From the NCBI GenBank assembly GCA_021787855.1, contig JAJYLI010000006.1, positions 1 to 33,742 of the forward strand: 33,742 nt of DNA. Direction: 5' to 3'. Positions 21,471 to 28,685 of the stretch are shown here, in pieces. A program made the translations under genes and the position numbers. Origin of the DNA: a bacterium. Lineage in GTDB: Bacteria > Gemmatimonadota > Gemmatimonadetes > Gemmatimonadales > JACORV01. Numbering within the stretch: position 1 is the first letter of the stretch; each line of letters starts with the position of its first letter. The notes under the pieces are model-generated. The model did not search any database. It had not been told where the DNA came from and saw only the letters and a program-made list of their open reading frames with translations.

Positions 21471-22879
21471 GCGGCGCGGGCGGCGAGGGGGGGAGGCTGC
21501 GGGACCGGCTTACCGAGGCGCTGAAGCGCTCCCGCGCGGACTACGCCGAGGTGCGCTTCGAGCGCACCCGGGCCAGCCGGGTCGCGTTCCGCGGCCGCCG
21601 CCTCGAGGTGGCCTCCGAGAGCGTGGACGCCGGCGGCTGCGTGCGGGTGCTGTTCAAGGGGCGCGGCTGGGGCGTGGCCTCGTTCACCAGCCTGGAGGAC
21701 CTGCCGGAGATGCTCGCGGCCGCGGAGGCCGTCTCCCGCGCGGTGGTGCTGGAGGAGCCGATCACGCTCGCGCCCGTGGCGCCGCGGGAGGACGAGGTGG
21801 TGCCGGAGGTGGACGGCGATCCGTTCGACATCCCCCTGGCCGCCAAGCGCCGCTATCTCGAGGACCTCAACGGCCTGATGCTGGCCGCCTCGGAGAAGAT
21901 CGCCGACACCCAGTCCACCTACTACGACGAGCGGACCGAGTGGCACTTCGCCAACAGCGAGGGGACCTGGCTGTACGAGCTGCGCCCGGAAATCGGCGTG
22001 TCCGCCGTGGCGACGGCGCGCGCCGGGGAGACCATCGAGCGGTACCACGACAGCGTGGGCTTGAGGCGCGGCTGGCGGAGCGTGCAGGGCCTGGAGCGCA
22101 TGTTCACCAACGCGGCCGCGATGGCGGTGAAGCTGCTGGCGGCCCCGTCCGTCAAGGGCGGCGCCTACCCGGTGGTCCTCGACCCGCGGCTGGCCGGCGT
22201 GTTCGTGCACGAAGCCTTCGGCCACCTGTCGGAGGCGGACTTCGTGTTCGAGAACCCGCAGGCGCGGGAGATGATGACGCTGGGCCGGCGCTTCGGCAGC
22301 GACATCGTGAACATCGGGGACGACGGCGGCGCGGCCGGGCTGCGCGGCACGCTGCCCTACGACGACGAGGGCACGCCCACGGGCAACACCCGGCTGATCG
22401 AGCACGGCATCCTGGTCGGGCGGCTGCACTCGCGCGAGACCGCGGCGAAGATGGGCGAGCGGCCCACGGGCAACGCGCGCGCCATCAGCTTCCGGTTCCC
22501 GCCCATCGTGCGGATGACCAACACCTACATCGAGGGCGGGAGCGGCACGTTCGAGGACCTGATCGCCGACATCAAGCTGGGGGTGTACGCCCTGGACATG
22601 ATCGGCGGGCAGACCTTCCTCGAGAACTTCTCGTTCTCCGCCGCGCACGGCTACATGATCCGCGACGGGAAGGTGGCCGAGCTGGTGAAGGACGTGGTGC
22701 TGGCGGGCAACCTGTTCAAGTCGCTGCAGAGCATTGACCGGCTGGCCGGGGACTTCCGCTTCAACCAGATGGGCGGCGGCTGCGGCAAGGGCGGCCAGGT
22801 CCCGCTCCCGGTCACCGAGGGGGCGCCCCACGTGCGCTTCGCCGAGCTGCTGGTGGGCGGCGAGGTGGGCGCGGGCTGA
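21467..22879 (+). CDS. tldD: TldD-family metalloprotease subunit
   Basis: This 470-residue protein carries the zinc motif HEAFGH (248-253), followed by the SEADFVFENP, TGNTRLIEHGILVGRLHSRE and GEPTGN-like segments of TldD. The C-terminal MGGGCGKGG with Cys is also typical. TldD pairs with TldE/PmbA as a heterodimeric protease acting on small peptides, known from microcin B17 leader removal and CcdA degradation. The partner gene is in this same window (26081-27397). GTG 21467 overlaps the phosphoribosyltransferase stop. An ABC exporter follows within 7 bases. Confidence 0.94.
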   Translation: MSGAGGEGGRLRDRLTEALKRSRADYAEVRFERTRASRVAFRGRRLEVASESVDAGGCVRVLFKGRGWGVASFTSLEDLPEMLAAAEAVSRAVVLEEPITLAPVAPREDEVVPEVDGDPFDIPLAAKRRYLEDLNGLMLAASEKIADTQSTYYDERTEWHFANSEGTWLYELRPEIGVSAVATARAGETIERYHDSVGLRRGWRSVQGLERMFTNAAAMAVKLLAAPSVKGGAYPVVLDPRLAGVFVHEAFGHLSEADFVFENPQAREMMTLGRRFGSDIVNIGDDGGAAGLRGTLPYDDEGTPTGNTRLIEHGILVGRLHSRETAAKMGERPTGNARAISFRFPPIVRMTNTYIEGGSGTFEDLIADIKLGVYALDMIGGQTFLENFSFSAAHGYMIRDGKVAELVKDVVLAGNLFKSLQSIDRLAGDFRFNQMGGGCGKGGQVPLPVTEGAPHVRFAELLVGGEVGAG

Positions 22880-22886
22880 TTCTCCG

Positions 22887-23642
22887 GTGAGCGGCGCGCG
22901 GCCGGACGTGCTCGAGGTCCGGGAGCTGCGGAAGGCCTACGGCGGCCTGGTGGCGGTGGACGGCGTGTCGTTCGCCGTGCGGCCGGGCGAGATCGTGGGG
23001 CTGCTGGGGCCCAACGGGGCCGGCAAGACCACCACCATCAACATGGTCCTGGGCGTGCTGGCGCCCGACGCCGGCACCATCCGCATCGAGGGCCTCGACC
23101 TCCGGACGCACCGCTCCGCGGCGCTGGAGCGGAGCAACTTCGCCGCCGTGTACGCCCCGCTGCCGGGCAACCTCACCGTCGAGCAGAACCTCCGGGTGTT
23201 CGGCCTGCTGTACGGCGTCGCGGGCCTCGAGGCACGGATCGCCGAGCTGCTCCGGGAACAGGACCTGGTGCGGTTCCGCCGGACCAAGTGCGGGCTGCTG
23301 TCCTCGGGCGAGCAGACCCGGGTCTCGCTGGCCAAGGCGATGCTCAACCGGCCGCACCTGCTGCTGCTGGACGAGCCCACCGCGTCGCTCGATCCCGCCA
23401 CCGCCCGCGACATCCGGGGGCGGATCCGCGCCGGCGCGGCCGGCGGCGCGTGCGGCGTGCTGTGGACCTCGCACAACATGCACGAGGTCGAGGAGGTGTG
23501 CGACCGGGTGCTGTTCCTGTCGCACGGGAAGGTGCTGCTCGAGGGCGACCCGCACGTGCTGCCCGCCGTGCACGGCAAGGAGAACCTCGAGGAGCTGTTC
23601 ATCACCGTCGCCCGCGAGCCGCTGACGCTCGCGCCCGCCTGA
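22887..23642 (+). CDS. ABC transporter ATP-binding protein
   Basis: This 251-residue ATPase has Walker A GPNGAGKTT (41-49), signature LSSGEQ (138-143), Walker B LLLLDEPTASLDP (158-170) and the switch His in WTSHNMHEVEE. The Q-loop position lacks a clear Gln: the segment reads VYAPLPGNLTVEQNL, a form seen in one ABC-2 subgroup. GTG 22887 follows the tldD stop by 7 bases, and the permease GTG is 1 base after its stop. With the permease it should form a two-gene ABC-2 exporter; the substrate is unknown. Confidence 0.93.
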   Translation: MSGARPDVLEVRELRKAYGGLVAVDGVSFAVRPGEIVGLLGPNGAGKTTTINMVLGVLAPDAGTIRIEGLDLRTHRSAALERSNFAAVYAPLPGNLTVEQNLRVFGLLYGVAGLEARIAELLREQDLVRFRRTKCGLLSSGEQTRVSLAKAMLNRPHLLLLDEPTASLDPATARDIRGRIRAGAAGGACGVLWTSHNMHEVEEVCDRVLFLSHGKVLLEGDPHVLPAVHGKENLEELFITVAREPLTLAPA

Positions 23643-23643
23643 C

Positions 23644-24444
23644 GTGCGGGCCGGCCGCGTCGCCGCCGTCGCGCTCCGGCAGTCGTACCTGATCCGGGGC
23701 AGCGCCTCCCGCATCGTGCCGCTGTTCGCCTGGGTCGTGGTGGACATCGTGCTGTGGGGGTTCATCACCCGCTATCTCAACACCTTCACGGCGAGCTACA
23801 ACTTCGTGCCGGCGCTCCTCGGGGCGGTGCTGTTCTGGGACTTCCAGTCGCGCGTCATGCAGGGCGTCACCATGGCGTTCTTCGAGGACGTCTGGGCGCG
23901 CAACTTCCTCAATATCTTCGCCACGCCGATCCGTTTGGCGGAGTACCTGAGCGGGCTGGTCGTCTCGAGCATCGCCACCAGCGCGGTCGGCCTGGTGGTG
24001 ATGGCGGTGGTCGCCACCGCCGCGTTCGGGCTCTCCTTCGCGCCCTACGGCCTGCTGCTGGCGCCCTTCCTGGGCATCCTGTTCCTGTTCGGCATCGCGC
24101 TGGGGATCGCGGGCGCGGCGCTGGTGCTGCGCCTGGGGCCCGCGGCGGAGTGGTTCATCTGGCCCATCCCGGCGATCATCTCGCCGTTCGCGGGCGTGTT
24201 CTACCCGGTCGCGGTGCTGCCCGGCTGGATGCGGCTGGTGGCGCGGGCGCTGCCCCCCTCCTACGTGTTCGAGGGGATGCGCGCCATCATCCTGGGACGC
24301 CCGGTGCCGGTCGGGGCTCTGGCGCCGGCCGCCCTGCTGGCGGTGCTGTGGCTGCTGCTGGCGTGCGCGTTCTTCCGGCGCGTGCACCGCTACGCGGTGC
24401 GCACGGGGCTGATCGGGCGCTACAGCGCGGAGAGCGTGACGTGA
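23644..24444 (+). CDS. ABC-2 type permease
   Basis: This 266-residue membrane protein has six hydrophobic helices and the ABC-2 features. These are an N-terminal amphipathic start, LVVSSIATSAVGLVVMAVV, and a membrane-dipping FAGVFYPVAVLPGWMRLVARALPPSYVFEGM segment, the latter being the conserved ABC-2 signature region. It pairs with the ATPase encoded immediately upstream. The stop overlaps the EamA gene as GTGA. Long-chain polysaccharide, lipid, peptide and drug substrates are all known in this family, so none is assigned. Confidence 0.9.
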   Translation: MRAGRVAAVALRQSYLIRGSASRIVPLFAWVVVDIVLWGFITRYLNTFTASYNFVPALLGAVLFWDFQSRVMQGVTMAFFEDVWARNFLNIFATPIRLAEYLSGLVVSSIATSAVGLVVMAVVATAAFGLSFAPYGLLLAPFLGILFLFGIALGIAGAALVLRLGPAAEWFIWPIPAIISPFAGVFYPVAVLPGWMRLVARALPPSYVFEGMRAIILGRPVPVGALAPAALLAVLWLLLACAFFRRVHRYAVRTGLIGRYSAESVT

Positions 24445-25385
24445 CGCGCGGGTCCCGGGTGGCCGGCTACGCGTTCGCGCTGGGCGCGGGCGCGCTGTGG
24501 GGCACCACGGGCCCGCTCTCGACCCTGCTGTACGCGCAGGGCGAGGCGATCACCGGGATCGGCTTCTGGCGCGTGCTGCTCGGCACGCTCGCGCTGCTCC
24601 TCTGGGCCGCGCTGTTCCGGCGGGACCTGCTCAAGGTGGACCGGCGCGGCCTGCTGCTCCTGGGGCTCGGCGGCGGGGCGCTGGTCGCGCTGTTCGAGGT
24701 GGCCTACCAGTTCGCGATCGCGGGCGCGGGCGTGGCCAGCGCGGCGGCGCTGCTGTACACGGCGCCGACCCTCGTCGCCCTGCTGGCGGTGCCGCTCCTC
24801 AAGGAGCGGCTGACCTCGCGCCGGCTGCTGCTGGCCGTGGTGGTGGGGATCGGGGCGGTGCTCGCGGTGCAGGGCGGCCCCCACGGCGCGCACGTGGCCG
24901 GCGTCCCGATGCCCCGCCTGGCGCTGGGGGTGGTGGGCGGGCTCCTGGCCGCCGTGAGCTACGCGGGCACGACGCTGCTGGCGCGCTACGCGGCGCCGCG
25001 CTACGGCGTGTTCCGCATGCTGCTCCTGGAGATCGCCGGCGGCAGCGTGCTCCTGGGGATCATCCTCCCCCTGGCCGGCCGCCCGCCGGCGCCGCCCGCC
25101 ACGACCGGGGGCTGGGTGTACCTCCTGGCGCTGGTGGCCGCGACCGTCATCCTCGCCAACCTGTTCTTCTTTTCCGGCGCCAAGCGCATCGAGGCGGCGC
25201 CCACGGCGGTGGCCGCCACCATCGAGCCCGTGGTGGGCACCCTGCTCGCGCTCGTCCTGCTCTCCCAGCGGCTCACCGTCCTCGGCTGGCTCGGCCTGCT
25301 GATGGTCGTGGGCGCCGTGGCGGCGGGCTACCTCGAAGAGGCGCGCGCCACCCGCGCGTCCGCGCCGGCGATCCAGCTTCCCTGA
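24441..25385 (+). CDS. EamA/DMT-superfamily transporter
   Basis: This 314-residue protein has ten hydrophobic helices in two EamA repeats. The first repeat has GALWGTTGPLSTLLYA and SAAALLYTAPTLVALLA with PLLKERL. The second has VSYAGTTLLARYAA and TAVAATIEPVVGTLLA. The P-T/P-V and E-R-L features are those of RhaT/EamA-type metabolite exporters. It is translationally coupled (GTGA) to the ABC-2 permease and ends the PRTase-tldD-ABC operon. The substrate is unknown. It faces the convergent tag gene. Confidence 0.92.
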   Translation: MTRGSRVAGYAFALGAGALWGTTGPLSTLLYAQGEAITGIGFWRVLLGTLALLLWAALFRRDLLKVDRRGLLLLGLGGGALVALFEVAYQFAIAGAGVASAAALLYTAPTLVALLAVPLLKERLTSRRLLLAVVVGIGAVLAVQGGPHGAHVAGVPMPRLALGVVGGLLAAVSYAGTTLLARYAAPRYGVFRMLLLEIAGGSVLLGIILPLAGRPPAPPATTGGWVYLLALVAATVILANLFFFSGAKRIEAAPTAVAATIEPVVGTLLALVLLSQRLTVLGWLGLLMVVGAVAAGYLEEARATRASAPAIQLP

Positions 25386-25421
25386 CGGTCGGGCCCCGGC
25401 CTCGCCCCGCGAGCCATGGAC

Positions 25422-25997
25422 CTACCCCTGCACCTGCGCCCAGCGGAAGCACGTGACCACGTGGTCGTTGACCATGCCCGTCGCCTGCATGTGCGAATAG
25501 ACGATGGTCGAGCCCACGAACCGGAATCCCCGCGCGATCAGGTCCTCGCTGAACGCGTCGGATTCCTTCGTGCGCGGCGGGATGCCGCGCAGGCGCCGCC
25601 GGTGGTTCACCCGCGGCACGCCGCCCACGAAGCGCCACTGGTAGGCGTCGAAGCTCCCGAACGCCTCCCGCACGTCGAGAAAGGCCCGCGCGTTCTCGAC
25701 CGCCGCGTGGATCTTCTGGCGGTTCCGGACGATCGCGGGGTCCTTGAGGAGCGCGCCGAGCTTCTTCGCGTCGTACCGCGCGACCTTCTCCGGATCGAAC
25801 CCGTCGAAGGCGAGCCGGAAGCCTTCCCGCTTGTTGAGGATCGTGCTCCAGGAGAGGCCCGCCTGCATGCCCTCCAGCACCAGGAACTCGAACAGCGCGC
25901 GGTCATCGTGCAGCGGCGCGCCCCACTCGGTGTCGTGGTACCGGCGCATGAGGCCGGAGCTCTCGCACCAGCCGCACCGCTGCCTGCCGTCGTCCAT
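25422..25997 (-). CDS. tag: DNA-3-methyladenine glycosylase I
   Basis: This 191-residue enzyme of base-excision repair removes 3-methyladenine. Zinc ligands Cys8, His21 (RCGWC; YHDTEWG) and the C-terminal His/Cys pair of MVNDHVVTCFRW are present. So are Glu42 (VLEGMQAGLSW, the base-pocket Glu) and ILNKREGFRLAF. The ATG 25997 with AGGGA upstream fits both the predicted promoter (leader about 20 nt) and the family N-terminus. TTG 26024 is an alternative start. It diverges from tldE, sharing a -35 sequence with it. Confidence 0.95.
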   Translation of the reverse strand: MDDGRQRCGWCESSGLMRRYHDTEWGAPLHDDRALFEFLVLEGMQAGLSWSTILNKREGFRLAFDGFDPEKVARYDAKKLGALLKDPAIVRNRQKIHAAVENARAFLDVREAFGSFDAYQWRFVGGVPRVNHRRRLRGIPPRTKESDAFSEDLIARGFRFVGSTIVYSHMQATGMVNDHVVTCFRWAQVQG

Positions 25998-26022
25998 GGG
26001 ATCCCTGGGAGTGGGGTCCGCC

Positions 26023-26051
26023 AACCTACCCCGGCCGGGCGGGGTTTGGAA
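26023..26051 (-). promoter_or_regulatory. Promoter of tag
   Basis: Minus-strand TTCCAA (26051-26046), an exact 17-base spacer and TAGGTT (26028-26023) give +1 at about 26016, 19 bases before ATG 25997. The -35 is the reverse complement of the tldE -35, occupying the same six bases. Confidence 0.5.
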
Positions 26052-26073
26052 GTCGGCCCGCGCAGGGTACCTT
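26046..26073 (+). promoter_or_regulatory. Promoter of tldE, near-leaderless
   Basis: TTGGAA (26046-26051), a 16-base spacer and TACCTT (26068-26073) give +1 at about 26080, one base before ATG 26081. The -35 shares its six bases with the divergent tag promoter. Confidence 0.55.
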
Positions 26074-26080
26074 CCCGCCC

Positions 26081-27397
26081 ATGATCGAGCGCGTGCTGGA
26101 GCTGGCCAGGCGGTCGGGGCGCTTCGAGGGCTTCGACCTGCTGCTGAGGGACGAGCGGCAGGTCGGGCTGAGGTTCGAGGCCGGCCGCCTCAAGGAGACC
26201 ACCCTGCGGCAGGAGGCGGGGATCAACTTCCGCGGCGTCGCCCGCGGCAAGGTCGGCATCGCCGGCACCACCGATCTCGCGCGCCCCGAGGCGCTGGCCG
26301 ATCTGCTGGAGCGCGCCGCCCACTCCGCCGAGCAGGGCGAGGAATGCGCGCTGGCCTTCCCGGGGCCCGTCCGCCTGCCGTCGGTATCCGTATTCGACGA
26401 CCGCGCGGCCGGGCTCGGCGTGGAGCACCTGGCCTCGTTCGGGCGGCGCGTCGCCGAGCGTCTCAAGCGCCCCGGCTGGCAGGTCACGGCGTCGGTGGAT
26501 CGGTACCTGGAGACCGTGAGCTTCGCCAACTCCGTGGGCCAGACCTTCACCAGCCGCTCGACCGCCGTCTCCGTCGGCGCCGAGGTCACCCGGGTCAAGG
26601 GCGACGACGTGCTGATGGCCTACGACGACGTGACCGCCGCCGGCGTGCCCAGTGACGCCGAGCTGGACGCCATCGCCGCCTCGGTGACGCGCCGGATCGA
26701 GCGCGGCGAGCGCGTCGTCGAGGCCCCCGATGGCAAGCTCCCGGTGCTGTTCACGCCCCACGGCTCGGCCGCGGTGCTCCTGCCGCTCCACCAGGCGCTC
26801 TCCGGCAAGACGGTGCTCCAGGGCATCTCCCCCCTGGGCGGGAAGCTGGACGAGAAGCTGTTCGACGAAGCCTTCGACCTGGCGGACGACCCGCTGCTCT
26901 CCAATCGCGTGGGCAGCCGGCCCGCCGACGACGAAGGCATGCCCTCGGCGCGGCTGCGCCTGATCGAGCGCGGGACGCTGCGCGCCTTCGCGTACGACCT
27001 GGAGACCGCGTCGCGGGCCGGCACGGCCTCCACGGGGCACGGGCGCCGCGGCACGTTCGGCAAGCCGGGGATCAGCTTCTCCAACCTCGTCCTGAAGCCG
27101 GGCGACGCGACGGAGGAGACCCTGCTGCGCGAGATGGGCAACGGCCTGGTGGTGGACGAGCTGATCGGCGTGGGGCAGGGCAACGTGATCAGCGGAGCCT
27201 TCAGCCACCCCGTCGCGCTGGCGTTCCGGGTCGAGAACGGCGAGATCACCGGCCGCGTCAAGGACGCCGCCGTGGCGGGCAACGCCTACGAGCTGCTCAA
27301 GCGCATCCGCGCGGTCGGTCGCGACGCCAAGTGGCTGGGCGGCAGCCGGCTGGTGCCGCCGCTGCTCCTGGACGCGGTGAACGTCGCGAGAAGGTGA
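26081..27397 (+). CDS. tldE: TldE/PmbA-family protein, partner of TldD
   Basis: This 438-residue protein is a homologue of PmbA/TldE, the non-zinc subunit of the TldD/E protease. It has FEAGRLKETTLRQEAGINFR, the DDVTAAGVPSD segment, GSAAVLLPLHQALSGKTVLQG, and DDEGMPSARLRLIERGTLRAF in its C-terminal half. No HExxxH motif is present, as expected for this subunit. It lies 3.2 kb from tldD, in its own transcription unit behind a near-leaderless promoter. The 5' end of the mRNA is predicted to begin at the start codon, so ribosome loading may differ from that of tldD. Confidence 0.92.
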   Translation: MIERVLELARRSGRFEGFDLLLRDERQVGLRFEAGRLKETTLRQEAGINFRGVARGKVGIAGTTDLARPEALADLLERAAHSAEQGEECALAFPGPVRLPSVSVFDDRAAGLGVEHLASFGRRVAERLKRPGWQVTASVDRYLETVSFANSVGQTFTSRSTAVSVGAEVTRVKGDDVLMAYDDVTAAGVPSDAELDAIAASVTRRIERGERVVEAPDGKLPVLFTPHGSAAVLLPLHQALSGKTVLQGISPLGGKLDEKLFDEAFDLADDPLLSNRVGSRPADDEGMPSARLRLIERGTLRAFAYDLETASRAGTASTGHGRRGTFGKPGISFSNLVLKPGDATEETLLREMGNGLVVDELIGVGQGNVISGAFSHPVALAFRVENGEITGRVKDAAVAGNAYELLKRIRAVGRDAKWLGGSRLVPPLLLDAVNVARR

Positions 27398-27419
27398 CGC
27401 AGGGCCTGCTGTAGAGTGT

Positions 27420-27431
27420 GGGGGGGGGGGG
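27420..27431. repeat. Run of twelve G's downstream of tldE
   Basis: A homopolymer of 12 G's on the plus strand lies 23 bases after the tldE stop. It is non-coding here and could form multi-strand G structures or vary in length by replication slippage. Confidence 0.6.
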
Positions 27432-27473
27432 AGGAGCCCGCCGGCCGGCGCCCACCTCCACGCGCGCGAGCCG

Positions 27474-27519
27474 CGCAAAAGAAACGGCGACGATCGGGCA
27501 CGCTCACCGACCGTCGCCG
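27474..27519 (-). terminator. Intrinsic terminator of the FmdB gene
   Basis: A long stem is formed by 27485-27492/27512-27519 (8 pairs) and 27494-27497/27507-27510 (4 pairs), with one mismatch between them and a 9-base loop. On the minus strand it is followed by TTTCTTTT (complement of 27477-27484). This gives a strong intrinsic terminator for the minus-strand zinc-ribbon gene, and the plus side lacks a T-tract. Confidence 0.8.
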
Positions 27520-27555
27520 CATTGCACCCGCCCGCACGGGGCGGCGGGATCAACC

Positions 27556-27780
27556 TCAGCTGAAGCCCCCGCTCCCGCAGGACGCACCGCTCGAGAAGCT
27601 GCCGCCACCGCCGCCCCCGCGGCTGCCCGTCAGCACGTTCACCGTCGTGAAGGCCCGCCCCACGTTGGCGGAACCGCACTGCTCGCACGGCGGCTTCTCG
27701 CCCGAGGAGTACGCGGACATGCTCATCCGCACCTCGAACTTCGCGCCGCAATCGTGGCAGACGTAGTCGTATGCTGGCAT
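27556..27780 (-). CDS. FmdB-family zinc-ribbon protein with Gly/Ser/Cys-rich tail
   Basis: This 74-residue protein begins MPAYDYVCHDCG with two CxxC knuckles (Cys8/11 and Cys32/35), the FmdB zinc ribbon, once implicated as a regulatory protein in formamidase operons. After ARAFTTVNV-like strands, the last 22 residues are GSRGGGGGGSFSSG and ASCGSGGFS, a tail composition seen in some but not all FmdB members. ATG 27780 is preceded by a leader of about 40 nt. Its promoter is overlapped by a strong inverted repeat, so expression is probably switched. A terminator follows. Confidence 0.88.
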   Translation of the reverse strand: MPAYDYVCHDCGAKFEVRMSMSAYSSGEKPPCEQCGSANVGRAFTTVNVLTGSRGGGGGGSFSSGASCGSGGFS

Positions 27781-27816
27781 CGCTCTGGCTTGCTCCCGGC
27801 TCGAATCTGTTCGGCT

Positions 27817-27840
27817 ATAGCGACATAGTAATATCGCTAT
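27817..27840. promoter_or_regulatory. Inverted repeat overlapping the -10 region of the FmdB gene
   Basis: Seven-base arms, ATAGCGA (27817-27823) and TCGCTAT (27834-27840), are separated by 10 bases and overlap the -10 region. An overlapping ACATAG/CTATGT repeat lies in the same stretch. Such an AT-rich dyad in GC-rich DNA is a good candidate repressor or activator site. Confidence 0.65.
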
Positions 27841-27857
27841 GTACCTCGCCTTGTCAA
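27828..27857 (-). promoter_or_regulatory. Promoter of the FmdB gene
   Basis: Minus-strand TTGACA (27857-27852), an 18-base spacer and TATTAC (27833-27828) form a consensus-like promoter, or ATATTA with a 17-base spacer. Expected +1 near 27820, giving a leader of about 40 nt. Confidence 0.65.
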
Positions 27858-27937
27858 CCCCTCCGGCGGCCTTCGCGCCGCAAGAGCCGGACCATGAGTG
27901 AGGCCGATCCGGGAGCGGAAGTCAGGGCGGGTTCGAG

Positions 27938-28519
27938 TTACATCCCGCCCCGCTGGCGCTGCGCCGTCGGCGGCAGCAGGCGGTTGAGGCGCAGGTAGTT
28001 GGCGAGCTGGCTGTAGTGATCCGCCCAGTCGGACACCGTGATCACGGCCAGGTTGGCGCGGGTGGTCTTGCGGCCGCCGAACGACGGCACGGAGTCGGCC
28101 AGCGAGGCGTCGGTCATCTTGGCCAGCGCGGAGTCGCAGAAGGCGAACGACGCCTTGAGCCGGTCCACCAGCTCGGCCTTGGGGGCGGTGGGCTTGATCT
28201 CGGTCCGGGTGGGCGCCGCGACGCCGCCGAGGCCCGCGCAGAAGTGGTCGTTGCCTCCGGCCAGGTGCACGGCCACCTCGCCGACGGTCATCTGCGCCGC
28301 GGTCGGCTTGTAGCGGAGCTTCGCCGCCGGGAACTCCTCGATGGACGCGACGAGGTTCTTGGCCTCGCGCGCCTCGTAGCCGCGGATGGCGTCCGACACC
28401 GGGTTGGTGGCGACCGTCGGCGCCGCTGCGGCCGCGGCCTTCGGGGCCGGCTTCTGGCAGGCGGTGGCCAGGACGCCCAGGGCGGCCGCCGCGGCGAGCG
28501 GATAGGCGAGGCTTCTCAT
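27938..28519 (-). CDS. Exported DinB-fold lipoprotein
   Basis: This 193-residue protein has a lipoprotein signal (MRSLAYPLAAAAALGVLATA, then Cys21) and an Ala/Pro-rich linker. A DinB-like four-helix bundle follows: EEFPAAKLRYKPTAAQMTVG, VHLAGGNDHF and DWADHYSQLANYLRLNRLLP. His85 and His168 match metal ligands of DinB-fold metalloenzymes. The third position (Asp164, four before His168) is Asp, not His, so a D/H variant site is likely. A covalently anchored, extracytoplasmic member of this mostly cytoplasmic family is unusual. ATG 28519 has GGAG nine bases upstream. The function is unknown. Confidence 0.85.
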   Translation of the reverse strand: MRSLAYPLAAAAALGVLATACQKPAPKAAAAAAPTVATNPVSDAIRGYEAREAKNLVASIEEFPAAKLRYKPTAAQMTVGEVAVHLAGGNDHFCAGLGGVAAPTRTEIKPTAPKAELVDRLKASFAFCDSALAKMTDASLADSVPSFGGRKTTRANLAVITVSDWADHYSQLANYLRLNRLLPPTAQRQRGGM

Positions 28520-28657
28520 CGGTTGCGACTCCGGCTGTTTGGGGAAGCCGGAATTGTGATCAGGCCGGGGCCGGCTGTCCAGTACCGCGCGGCGCGTGTG
28601 GCGGGACCTGGGCTGCGCCGCCCCCGGCGAGCCGTGGGTGCGGCTTCCGCGCCCTCA

Positions 28658-28681
28658 GGGGGGGGCGGGGGGGGGGGGGGG
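28658..28681. repeat. Long G tracts (8 and 15) between amidohydrolase and DinB lipoprotein genes
   Basis: Eight G's (28658-28665), C, then fifteen G's (28667-28681), C and GGG lie on the plus strand just beyond the amidohydrolase stop. On the minus-strand mRNA these are C tracts. The sequence may form G-quadruplex DNA, slip during replication, or be an assembly-prone spot. Confidence 0.7.
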
Positions 28682-28685
28682 CGGG

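Noticed and set aside
22887-23642. ABC gene as part of a toxin/immunity cassette
   Set aside because: No small toxin or immunity gene was seen; only the TldD/E link remains as a speculative clue.
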